NCBI GenBank assembly: GCA_035760685.1
Contig: DASTSM010000027.1
Span: 1 to 5,357 of the forward strand
Direction: 5' to 3'
DNA length: 5,357 bases
Origin: ZC4RG20 sp035760685
GTDB taxonomy: Bacteria > Pseudomonadota > Gammaproteobacteria > Steroidobacterales > Rariloculaceae
The position numbers and the translations under genes are program-made. The notes beneath the pieces are model-generated. The model did no database searches and had not been told where the DNA came from. It worked only from the letters and a program-made list of their open reading frames with translations. Shown piece after piece: positions 1 to 5,255 of the stretch. Each line of letters begins with the position of its first letter. Positions within the stretch are counted from its first letter, which is position 1.

Positions 1-162
1 GCCGTCTCGGGGCTCTTCTTCGACGGCACGCTGCGGCCGATGGCGTTCACGATGTTCGTGGCGTCCGTCGCCGCGAACGCGAGCGGCCTCCTGACGAGGA
101 GCCGCGCGCGGGCGCGCGCCGCGAAGGAGAGCACGAGCGCCGTCGGCGCCGAAAGTCGATAG
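1..162 (+). CDS. C-terminal end of a membrane transporter, probably MFS (Bcr/CflA-like); 5' end outside window
   Basis: Frame 1 is open from the window edge to a TAG at 160-162 and gives the last 53 residues of a protein. It contains FFDGTLRPM followed by a hydrophobic stretch (AFTMFVASVAANASGLL), then a basic Arg/Ala-rich tail (residues ~32-53). A short Asp-Gly-Thr-x-x-Pro loop leading into a last transmembrane helix and a charged cytoplasmic tail resembles the end of Bcr/CflA-type drug-efflux transporters of the major facilitator superfamily, which export small molecules across the inner membrane by proton antiport. The call rests on this short tail only; another polytopic membrane protein is possible. 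It faces the minus-strand gene ending at 234 (convergent), with 71 bases between the stops. Confidence 0.55.
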   Translation, partial: AVSGLFFDGTLRPMAFTMFVASVAANASGLLTRSRARARAAKESTSAVGAESR

Positions 163-187
163 CCGGCAGGCTCCCGCCCACGGGATC

Positions 188-236
188 TCGCGATCTCGCG
201 TCATCGCGATCTCGCGTTACCGCGAGCTTCGCGTTA
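188..236. repeat. Imperfect 16-17-bp tandem repeat, three copies, in the convergent gap
   Basis: Three adjacent units are visible: 188-203 (TCGCGATCTCGCGTCA), 204-219 (the same except TTA at the end) and 220-236 (CCGCGAGCTTCGCGTTA, more diverged). The first two differ at one base. The third unit includes the TAA stop of the minus-strand gene. CTCGCG at 211-216 and CGCGAG at 221-226 can form a 6-bp stem with a TTAC loop, so the region could fold as RNA. No U-run follows on either strand, so a classical intrinsic terminator is not supported, although the location between two gene ends would suit one. Confidence 0.6.
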
Positions 237-821
237 TTGATCGTCGCCCGGGTGGCTTTCGCAGCTCACGTCGTCGTTCCAATCGACGAACGCGCCCTGC
301 GGATTGTCCCGCCACGCCCACACGTGGAGCTCGAAGAACGCGGCGAGGCCAAAGCGGTTCGGGCTCCCCACGAAGTTGAACACCTGACCCTCGAGAACCG
401 GAGGCTGCCCCATGTGAGCCGCGAGCCAGCTGTCCGCATCCACGAGGTACTCCACGCCCACGAGGCGCAGCCGACCTCCCCTCGGCTCGTAAATCAGCGC
501 CTCGGGCTGCGTGGCATCGATCTGGCCGTCCATGAAGAGGCCCAGGTTGACGTAGTGAATACCCATCGCGCCGTGATCGGGCCCGCTCACGCACCCTAGG
601 AAGGGACCGTACTCGGACCCCATCGCCGCATTCGCGTCGGCGAACTGGCGCGTCGCGTCGCGGACGATGCGCACGAGCTTTGCCGGAGGCTCTGCGTGAT
701 GGCTCTGCCAGTGGTCGTGCTCGTCGGCTGACGCGGCGAGCGGCGCCGCGAGCGCCAGCGTGCCGGCCAACGCCCGCGACATAATTCGCGTCGTCGTCTT
801 CGTCGTCTTCGTCGTTATCAT
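234..821 (-). CDS. Exported small conserved protein of unknown function, His-rich mature N-terminus
   Basis: The protein has 195 residues. The ATG at 821-819 is chosen because a good Shine-Dalgarno (AAGGAG, 834-829) lies 7 bases upstream; the longer open frame would run into the divergent regulator gene. Residues 1-13 are polar Thr/Lys repeats, residues 14-32 a hydrophobic Ala/Leu signal segment ending ASA before DEH, so signal peptidase I cleavage after residue 32 is likely and the mature product periplasmic or secreted. The mature start is His-rich (H35, H37, H41, H42). Further on are GCVSGPDHGAMGIHYVN (76-92), PEALIYEP (106-113), VGSPNRFG (151-158) and ELHVWAWRDNP (164-174). Two cysteines, C77 and C187, could form a disulfide. 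I recognise this pattern as a family of conserved hypothetical exported proteins without an assigned function. Metal binding through the His cluster is inference only. Confidence 0.85.
   Translation of the reverse strand: MITTKTTKTTTRIMSRALAGTLALAAPLAASADEHDHWQSHHAEPPAKLVRIVRDATRQFADANAAMGSEYGPFLGCVSGPDHGAMGIHYVNLGLFMDGQIDATQPEALIYEPRGGRLRLVGVEYLVDADSWLAAHMGQPPVLEGQVFNFVGSPNRFGLAAFFELHVWAWRDNPQGAFVDWNDDVSCESHPGDDQ
791..817. repeat. Three in-frame 9-bp tandem repeats in the signal-peptide coding region
   Basis: TCGTCGTCT occurs at 791-799 and 800-808, and as TCGTCGTTA at 809-817. On the minus strand it encodes the Thr-Thr-Lys pattern of the N-terminal residues of the exported protein. Because the unit is nine bases, gain or loss of a copy would lengthen or shorten the n-region by three residues without a frameshift. 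Confidence 0.75.
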
Positions 822-828
822 TCGCGCT

Positions 829-834
829 CTCCTT
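829..834 (-). promoter_or_regulatory. Shine-Dalgarno site of the exported-protein gene
   Basis: On the minus strand AAGGAG (834 to 829) is followed by a 7-base spacer and ATG at 821-819. This is the strongest ribosome-binding site in the window. It decides the start: the later in-frame ATG at 782-780 (MSRALAG) has no comparable site upstream. Confidence 0.8.
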
Positions 835-904
835 TCGACTCCGGCTCGGCTTTCTCTCGCCCGATTCATGCCGCGATGTTGCCGGCCGTGGTAGGCTCTT
901 GTCG

Positions 905-936
905 GGGGAAAACGAGGGGAAAATCGAGGGAGCACG
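905..936. promoter_or_regulatory. Candidate operator: direct repeats with 11-12-bp period in the divergent promoter region
   Basis: GGGGAAAACGA (905-915) is followed directly by GGGGAAAATCGA (916-927) and a degenerate third unit GGGAGCACG (928-936). OmpR/PhoB-type winged-helix proteins typically bind head-to-tail direct repeats about one helical turn apart, and the gene starting 12 bases downstream encodes such a domain, so autoregulation is a reasonable inference. A weak extended -10-like element (TGGTAGGCT, 889-897) lies just upstream; if used, its start site would fall at the repeats, which would favour repression. That promoter call is tentative. A weak Shine-Dalgarno (GGGGGA, 936-941, 7 bases before the ATG) abuts the repeats. 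Confidence 0.4.
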
Positions 937-948
937 GGGGATCGCGGC

Positions 949-1611
949 ATGGCACGATTCGGCTCGTTCGAGATCGACTCCGATCGCCGCCAGCTCCTGC
1001 ACGGGGACGGCCAGATCCATCTGACTCCCAAGGCGTTCGAGCTGCTGTCCGTGCTCGTCGACGCGGCACCGCGCGTCCTCACGAAGGCCGCCCTCCACGA
1101 GCGGCTGTGGCCGAAGGGCGTCGTCTCGGATGCCACGTTGATCGGGCTCGTGAAGGAGATCCGGCGCGCGCTGACGGGCGCCGACCGAAGCGCGGCCTTC
1201 ATTCGGACCGTCCATCGCGTCGGCTACGCTTTCGATGCCGCCGTCGTTCACGCGGCGCCGAGAAGCGGCGGACCGGCGCGCTGGGTCGTGCTGGGCGAAC
1301 GTCGCATCGCGCTTCACGACGGCGAGAACGTCGTCGGCCGAGACCCGGAAGCCGACGTTTCTCTCGACTACGCGACGGTTTCACGGCGGCACGCTCGACT
1401 CCTCGTGCAGGGCACGGGAACCGTGCTCGAGGATCTCGGCAGCAAGAACGGCACGACCCGCGACGGCGCGCGCCTGACGGGCGCAGTAGGGTTGCACGAC
1501 GGCGACCGATTCGCGTGCGGCGGCGTCCTGCTTACGTACAGGGAATCCGGCGCGGGGTTCCCGACCGTTACTCAAGCGAGTCGAATCGGCGCCGGCGCGC
1601 CGCGCGGCTAG
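949..1611 (+). CDS. OmpR/CadC-type winged-helix transcription regulator fused to an FHA domain
   Basis: The protein has 220 residues. Residues ~3-96 form a Trans_reg_C-type winged helix: the N-terminal strand FGSFEIDSDRRQLL, LTPKAFELLSVLV (25-37), the recognition-helix region (58-74, VVSDATLIGLVKEIRRA) and the wing hairpin FIRTVHRVGYAF (84-95). Residues ~112-198 form an FHA domain with the conserved phosphothreonine-binding residues: G130-R131, S145 with R146-R147-H148, and GSKNGT (164-169, including N167). There is no receiver domain and no membrane segment, so it is a cytosolic DNA-binding protein whose input is probably a phosphothreonine protein. The kinase gene starts one base after this stop, so the two are almost certainly co-transcribed and translationally coupled; the kinase or its autophosphorylated loop is the obvious FHA partner. 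EmbR of Mycobacterium has the same ends but an extra BTAD domain. The ATG at 949 is supported by the domain starting immediately and a weak GGGGGA upstream. Confidence 0.92.
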   Translation: MARFGSFEIDSDRRQLLHGDGQIHLTPKAFELLSVLVDAAPRVLTKAALHERLWPKGVVSDATLIGLVKEIRRALTGADRSAAFIRTVHRVGYAFDAAVVHAAPRSGGPARWVVLGERRIALHDGENVVGRDPEADVSLDYATVSRRHARLLVQGTGTVLEDLGSKNGTTRDGARLTGAVGLHDGDRFACGGVLLTYRESGAGFPTVTQASRIGAGAPRG

Positions 1612-1612
1612 C

Positions 1613-4330
1613 ATGCTCGCACGCGGGGTCCGAGTCGGCGCATTCCAGGTGGTGGAGCCGCTCGGCGCGGGCGGCATGGGCCAAGTGTTCCGCGCGCGCG
1701 ACGAGCGTCTCGGCCGCGACGTCGCGCTCAAGGTCCTCTCCCCGGCCTTCCGGCTCGACGCGCAACGCCGCGCCCGGTTCGAGCGCGAGGCACGCGTCCT
1801 CGCCTCGCTGAATCACCCGAACATCGCCACCCTCTACGGCGTCGAGGAAGCCGACGACACCGAGGTCCTCGTGCTCGAGCTCGTCGAGGGCAAGACGCTG
1901 GCCGAGCGCATCGCCGACGGACCGATACCGCTCGATGACGCGCTCGCCATCGCGGCCCAGATCGCGGCCGCGCTCGAGGCAGCACACGAGCACGGCATCG
2001 TGCATCGCGACCTGAAGCCCGACAACGTCAAGCTGCGGCACGACGGCACCGTCAAGGTGCTCGACTTCGGTCTCGCGAAAGTCTTTTCCGCCGAGCCCGC
2101 CGCAAGCGACGGCGACCAAGCCACCGTCACCGAGCTCGACGCCGGCGCGGGCGGCCGGATCATGGGCACGCCCGCGTACATGAGCCCGGAGCAGACGCGC
2201 GGACTACCCGTGGACAAGAGAGCCGACATCTGGTCGTTCGGCTGCGTGCTCTACGAAATGCTCACGCGCGAGCGCGCGTTCGCCGGCGAGCGGTCGACCG
2301 ACGTGTTCGCGCGTATCCTCGAGCGCGAGGCCGAGATGCAGGCGCTGCCGCCCGCGACCCCGCCTGCGATCCGACGGCTGCTGCGCCGCTGTCTCGCGAA
2401 GGACCCCCGCCGGCGCCTGCGGGACATCGGCGACGCCCGCTTCGAGCTCGCCGCGGTCGAGGATCCCGAGGCCGAAGCACCGGCCGCTCCCGATCGAACT
2501 CGCTCGAACGGGCGACGGCTCCCCCGGGCCGGAGTTGCCCCGGCTGCCATCGCATTGGGCGCCCTCGCACTGGCCGCCGTCTCACTAACGGCGGCGATCG
2601 CGCTCGGGCGGCTCCGGGCCGCGAGGCCGATCGACGGCGCGTCCGCGCCGATCACTCGCTTCTCCGTTCCCGCCGACGTCTCGTTCACGCCCGCCGCAGG
2701 CGCGATCGCGATATCGGCGGACGGCGAGCGTATCGCCTACGTCACGAACGAGGGCCTCTTCGTGCGCCGGCGCGATCGATTGCAGCCGACGCGCGTCGAG
2801 GCCCTCGCCGATCCCGGAGCCGGAGCGCCGTTCTTCTCGCCGGACGGCCAGTGGGTCGGATTCACGGACGGCCAGCGGCTCAGGAAAGTGCCGGCGGCCG
2901 GCGGTACCGCGATCACGATCGCGGAGAGCGGACCGGCGGCAAGCGCGAGCTGGACGGGCAACGAAATCGTCTTCGCGAACGCGACGGGCCTGTTCCGCAT
3001 CGGCGCGGACGGCGGCCGCGCGGAAGCGTTGCCGCTGAAGCTCGCGCCGCTCGAGCAGGTCTTGTATCCGGAGCTTCTGCCGGAACGCCGGGCGGTCATC
3101 TACACGGTCATCCCGACCCGAACCGTGATGCCCGGCGCGGACAACTCGCTCGGGTCGCGGGTCGAAGTCCTCGATCTCGCGACCGGGGAGCGGCGCACCT
3201 TGGTGCACGGCGCGAGACGGGCGAAGTACCTCCCGACGGGCCACTTGCTGTACACGGCTGGCGAGACCTTGTACGCGGCGGCTTTCGACGCGCAGCGGCT
3301 CGAGGTGCGCGGGACGCCGGTTGCCGTGATCCCGCAGGCCATGCACGGCGAATTCGCCGTGTCGGACGAGGGCACCCTCGCATATCCATCGGGCACGGCG
3401 TTTCGCGCCCGTGTCCTGACCTGGGTCGATCGGAACGGACGCGAGGAAGCGATCGACGCGCCGTCGAGGTCCTACCACTATCCGCGTCTCTCGCCGGACG
3501 GAACGCGCATCGCGCTCGACATCGCGGACGCACCCGACCGCGACATCTGGATCTGGGATTTGCGCCGCAAGACGCTCGAGCGCTTCACGCTCGACCCCAC
3601 GGGCAATCCGCTCGTCGCCTGGGACCTCGACGGGCAGCGCCTCGCGTTCGGGAGCGACCGGTTCGGCCCGACGAATCTATTCGTTCAAGCGGCCGACGGC
3701 AGCGGCACACCCGAGCGGCTTCTCGCGAGCGACCGCATTCAAATGCCGATGAGCTTCGCGCCAGACGGGCGGCTGATCTTCTCGGCCGACGTGCCGGGCC
3801 ATGGCCGCGACGTCGAGGCGTTATCGATGGACGGCAGCCGACGCGTCGAGCCCATCCTTCACAGCGCCGCGAACGATCTCTGGGCCGAGGTCTCTCCCGA
3901 CGGCCGCTGGATCGCTTACGACTCGGACGAATCCGGGCAGATGGAAGTTTACGTGCGGCCCTTTCCGCATGCGGATTCGGGCGGCCGCTGGCAGATCTCC
4001 TCGGGCGGCGGCCGGCAACCCATGTGGTCGCACGACGGCCGCGAGCTCTACTACCGCGACTACAGCGGCGCGATGCTCGCCGTGCCGGTGACGCCGGGTT
4101 CCGCATTCGCCGCGGGGCCGGCCGTCAAGCTCTTCGCCGGCGCCGACTACCTCGGCTCCGGAGCCGCAGGGTCGGGCCGCACCTACGACCTGTCTCACGA
4201 CGGCAGCCGCTTCCTCATGATCAAGGAGGTGCGGACCGCCGGCGACGACGCATCGCCCGGGCTCGTCGTCGTATTGAACTGGTTCGAGGAGCTCGAGCGC
4301 CTCGTGCCTCCCCTGAAAGCAGCCCGCTAG
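1613..4330 (+). CDS. Membrane Ser/Thr protein kinase with C-terminal PD40/WD40-like beta-propeller
   Basis: The protein has 905 residues. Residues ~9-280 form a Hanks-type kinase with all key elements: glycine loop GAGGMG (18-23), VALK lysine K40, helix-C glutamate E59, HRDLKPDN (131-138; D133 catalytic), DFG (151-153), activation loop with T171 and T173, GTPAYMSPE (185-193), and DIWSFG (205-210). A 281-306 Ala/Pro/Arg linker leads to one hydrophobic segment (~308-331). Residues ~345-895 carry PD40 propeller blades: SADGERIAYV (368-377), SPDGQWVGF (409-417), SPDGTRIAL (627-635), DGQRLAFGSD (673-682), SPDGRWIAYDSDESG (761-775), SHDGRELYY (806-814), SHDGSRFLMI (861-870). The likely topology is kinase in the cytoplasm and propeller in the periplasm, but arginines flank the membrane segment on both sides, so this is inferred. 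No Shine-Dalgarno precedes the ATG, which fits coupling to the upstream regulator gene (TAG-C-ATG). It should phosphorylate Ser/Thr, likely itself and the FHA regulator or its partners; the propeller's ligand is unknown. Confidence 0.93.
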   Translation: MLARGVRVGAFQVVEPLGAGGMGQVFRARDERLGRDVALKVLSPAFRLDAQRRARFEREARVLASLNHPNIATLYGVEEADDTEVLVLELVEGKTLAERIADGPIPLDDALAIAAQIAAALEAAHEHGIVHRDLKPDNVKLRHDGTVKVLDFGLAKVFSAEPAASDGDQATVTELDAGAGGRIMGTPAYMSPEQTRGLPVDKRADIWSFGCVLYEMLTRERAFAGERSTDVFARILEREAEMQALPPATPPAIRRLLRRCLAKDPRRRLRDIGDARFELAAVEDPEAEAPAAPDRTRSNGRRLPRAGVAPAAIALGALALAAVSLTAAIALGRLRAARPIDGASAPITRFSVPADVSFTPAAGAIAISADGERIAYVTNEGLFVRRRDRLQPTRVEALADPGAGAPFFSPDGQWVGFTDGQRLRKVPAAGGTAITIAESGPAASASWTGNEIVFANATGLFRIGADGGRAEALPLKLAPLEQVLYPELLPERRAVIYTVIPTRTVMPGADNSLGSRVEVLDLATGERRTLVHGARRAKYLPTGHLLYTAGETLYAAAFDAQRLEVRGTPVAVIPQAMHGEFAVSDEGTLAYPSGTAFRARVLTWVDRNGREEAIDAPSRSYHYPRLSPDGTRIALDIADAPDRDIWIWDLRRKTLERFTLDPTGNPLVAWDLDGQRLAFGSDRFGPTNLFVQAADGSGTPERLLASDRIQMPMSFAPDGRLIFSADVPGHGRDVEALSMDGSRRVEPILHSAANDLWAEVSPDGRWIAYDSDESGQMEVYVRPFPHADSGGRWQISSGGGRQPMWSHDGRELYYRDYSGAMLAVPVTPGSAFAAGPAVKLFAGADYLGSGAAGSGRTYDLSHDGSRFLMIKEVRTAGDDASPGLVVVLNWFEELERLVPPLKAAR
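4327..4330. other. CTAG palindrome serving as stop codon for both convergent genes
   Basis: TAG at 4328-4330 ends the plus-strand kinase, and the same palindrome read on the other strand gives TAG at 4329-4327, the stop of the RES toxin. The genes overlap tail to tail by four bases, so there is no intergenic room for a terminator and the transcripts must overlap unless Rho-dependent termination acts inside the genes. Confidence 0.95.
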
Positions 4331-4785
4331 CGCCTGCCCGCCCGCCACAATCGCTCGTCGAACGAAAACGGTTCCGGCTCGCCGATTCGAATTCGCGCGA
4401 ATCGCTCGTGACGCGCGTTGAGCACGAAGTTGGCCTCACTTCCGACGATCGCGGACGGAACCACGAGCGCGAGCGTGCGTCCAGCCGCGGCCCAGGCCTC
4501 GCCCACGGCGCGGCTCTCGGCAAGCAACGGGGGCACGCGAAAGGGATCGTGCCGCGTGAGCCTGACCCTCGCCGGGAGCGTCAGGGTGTAGAGCAAGAAC
4601 CGCATGAAGCGCGCTTCGAGCGTCACATGAACGAAGGTTTCGAGCACGGCGAGCGCACGCGATTCGGACGCGTAGACGACCGGGGTTCCAGGCGGGTTCC
4701 AGCGTCCGCCGTATAAACGCGCTCCTTCGGCGGACAGGACGTCGTCCGCCCTCTCCGCCCTGACGAGCCGATAGACCGAGATCAC
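4327..4785 (-). CDS. RES-domain toxin of a RES-Xre (type II) toxin-antitoxin system
   Basis: The protein has 152 residues, the usual size for this family. The GTG at 4785-4783 is chosen because it overlaps the antitoxin TGA as GTGA and is directly followed by the family's typical start (ISVYRLVRAERADDVL). The conserved core is present: GARLYGGRWNPPGTPVVYAS (21-40), a helix with LETFVH (48-53), VVPSAIVGSEANFVLN (108-123) and H126. R28, Y38 and E49 keep the spacing of the Arg-Tyr-Glu active-site trio known from the Pseudomonas putida RES toxin (R31, Y41, E52); S111 or S116 may be the family serine. Characterised members (MbcT, RES of P. putida) break down or phosphorolyse NAD+ and arrest growth. 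No disruption is visible, so the toxin looks intact and needs the upstream antitoxin. One deviation: NARH (123-126), where NPxH is common. Confidence 0.93.
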   Translation of the reverse strand: MISVYRLVRAERADDVLSAEGARLYGGRWNPPGTPVVYASESRALAVLETFVHVTLEARFMRFLLYTLTLPARVRLTRHDPFRVPPLLAESRAVGEAWAAAGRTLALVVPSAIVGSEANFVLNARHERFARIRIGEPEPFSFDERLWRAGRR

Positions 4786-5225
4786 GAATAGACGCCGTAG
4801 TCGATGCGGCGCAACAGCGCCTCCACCTCGTCCGCACCCGCCTGCGTGACGAGCAAGTCGAGCGGAACCTCGCCGCCGAGACCCGGCTGGGGCCGGCGCA
4901 GCCAGCTCATCGCGTTGTCGACGCCTTCCATGACCTCCTCCGCGAGCGCGATGATTTTCGAAAGGCGATAGAGCCGATCGCTCGTCGGCCCATCCAAGGT
5001 CGCACCCGATGCGCGCGCCCGGCGCAGCGTCGCCTCGCCGATGCCGAGCAACCGTGCGAGCTCCGCGTCCGTCAGCGATGCCAGCGCTTTGACGTTCTCG
5101 ACGGCGGCGAACTCGAGCCCTTCGAGAATGTGCCGATGCCAATGGCCCGTCTCGCGGACTTCGTCTCGGCCGCCCGCGAGGAGCGCTGCGAGCCGGGCCG
5201 TATAAGGCACGATTCTATCGCTCAT
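4782..5225 (-). CDS. Xre/MbcA/ParS-type antitoxin (DUF2384) of the RES-Xre pair
   Basis: The protein has 147 residues and ends in the signature RIDYGVYS (140-147), preceded by GLGGEVPLDLLVTQAGADEVEALL (115-138), which is the C-terminal toxin-binding domain of the MbcA/ParS/Xre antitoxin family. Residues ~37-74 form a helix-turn-helix-like region (LTDAELARLLGIGEATLRRA, 51-70). In characterised RES-Xre pairs the antitoxin C-terminus blocks the toxin's NAD-binding cleft, and the helix-turn-helix represses the operon. The gene lies immediately upstream of the toxin with a 4-base GTGA overlap, the usual order, so toxin translation is probably coupled to antitoxin translation. The ATG at 5225-5223 sits inside an inverted repeat and has no Shine-Dalgarno, so initiation may be leaderless or coupled to an upstream frame. 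No other in-frame ATG lies near the N-terminus. Confidence 0.93.
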   Translation of the reverse strand: MSDRIVPYTARLAALLAGGRDEVRETGHWHRHILEGLEFAAVENVKALASLTDAELARLLGIGEATLRRARASGATLDGPTSDRLYRLSKIIALAEEVMEGVDNAMSWLRRPQPGLGGEVPLDLLVTQAGADEVEALLRRIDYGVYS

Positions 5226-5247
5226 ATGAGCGCTACGATACGCTCAT
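5219..5247. promoter_or_regulatory. Nested inverted repeats over the antitoxin start: candidate autoregulatory operator
   Basis: CGCTCAT (5219-5225) and ATGAGCG (5226-5232) form a perfect 14-bp palindrome whose left arm contains the antitoxin start codon. A third arm, CGCTCAT (5241-5247), makes a second inverted repeat with the middle arm across an 8-bp spacer. The two dyad centres (5225.5 and 5236.5) are 11 bp apart, about one helical turn, as expected for two dimers on one DNA face. On the minus strand TATCGT (5240-5235) between the arms is a weak -10-like hexamer. Antitoxins of this family commonly repress their own operon, so binding here is a fair inference. Confidence 0.6.
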
Positions 5248-5255
5248 TCGATCGG

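Noticed and set aside
211..226. CTCGCG-TTAC-CGCGAG hairpin as an intrinsic terminator
   Set aside because: Short stem and no U-run on either strand; kept only as part of the repeat description.
822..1202. N-terminal extension of the exported protein to an ATG at 1202
   Set aside because: It would overlap the divergent regulator gene and bury the signal peptide; the ATG at 821 has an excellent Shine-Dalgarno.
217..1317. 366-codon minus-strand open frame
   Set aside because: Low-complexity, Arg-rich and overlaps both the exported-protein gene and the winged-helix domain, which have clear motifs and start signals.
1585..1612. Ribosome-binding site for the kinase gene
   Set aside because: Only GC-rich sequence is present, no purine Shine-Dalgarno; translational coupling through TAG-C-ATG explains initiation better.
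2851..4716. 621-codon plus-strand open frame overlapping the kinase, toxin and intergenic end
   Set aside because: Arg/Gly/Ala-rich translation without domains, overlapping the well-supported kinase in another frame; a GC-driven shadow frame.
4786..5142. N-terminal extension of the RES toxin into the antitoxin gene
   Set aside because: The extension is unlike RES proteins and is antitoxin sequence in another frame; the GTG at 4785 gives normal family length.
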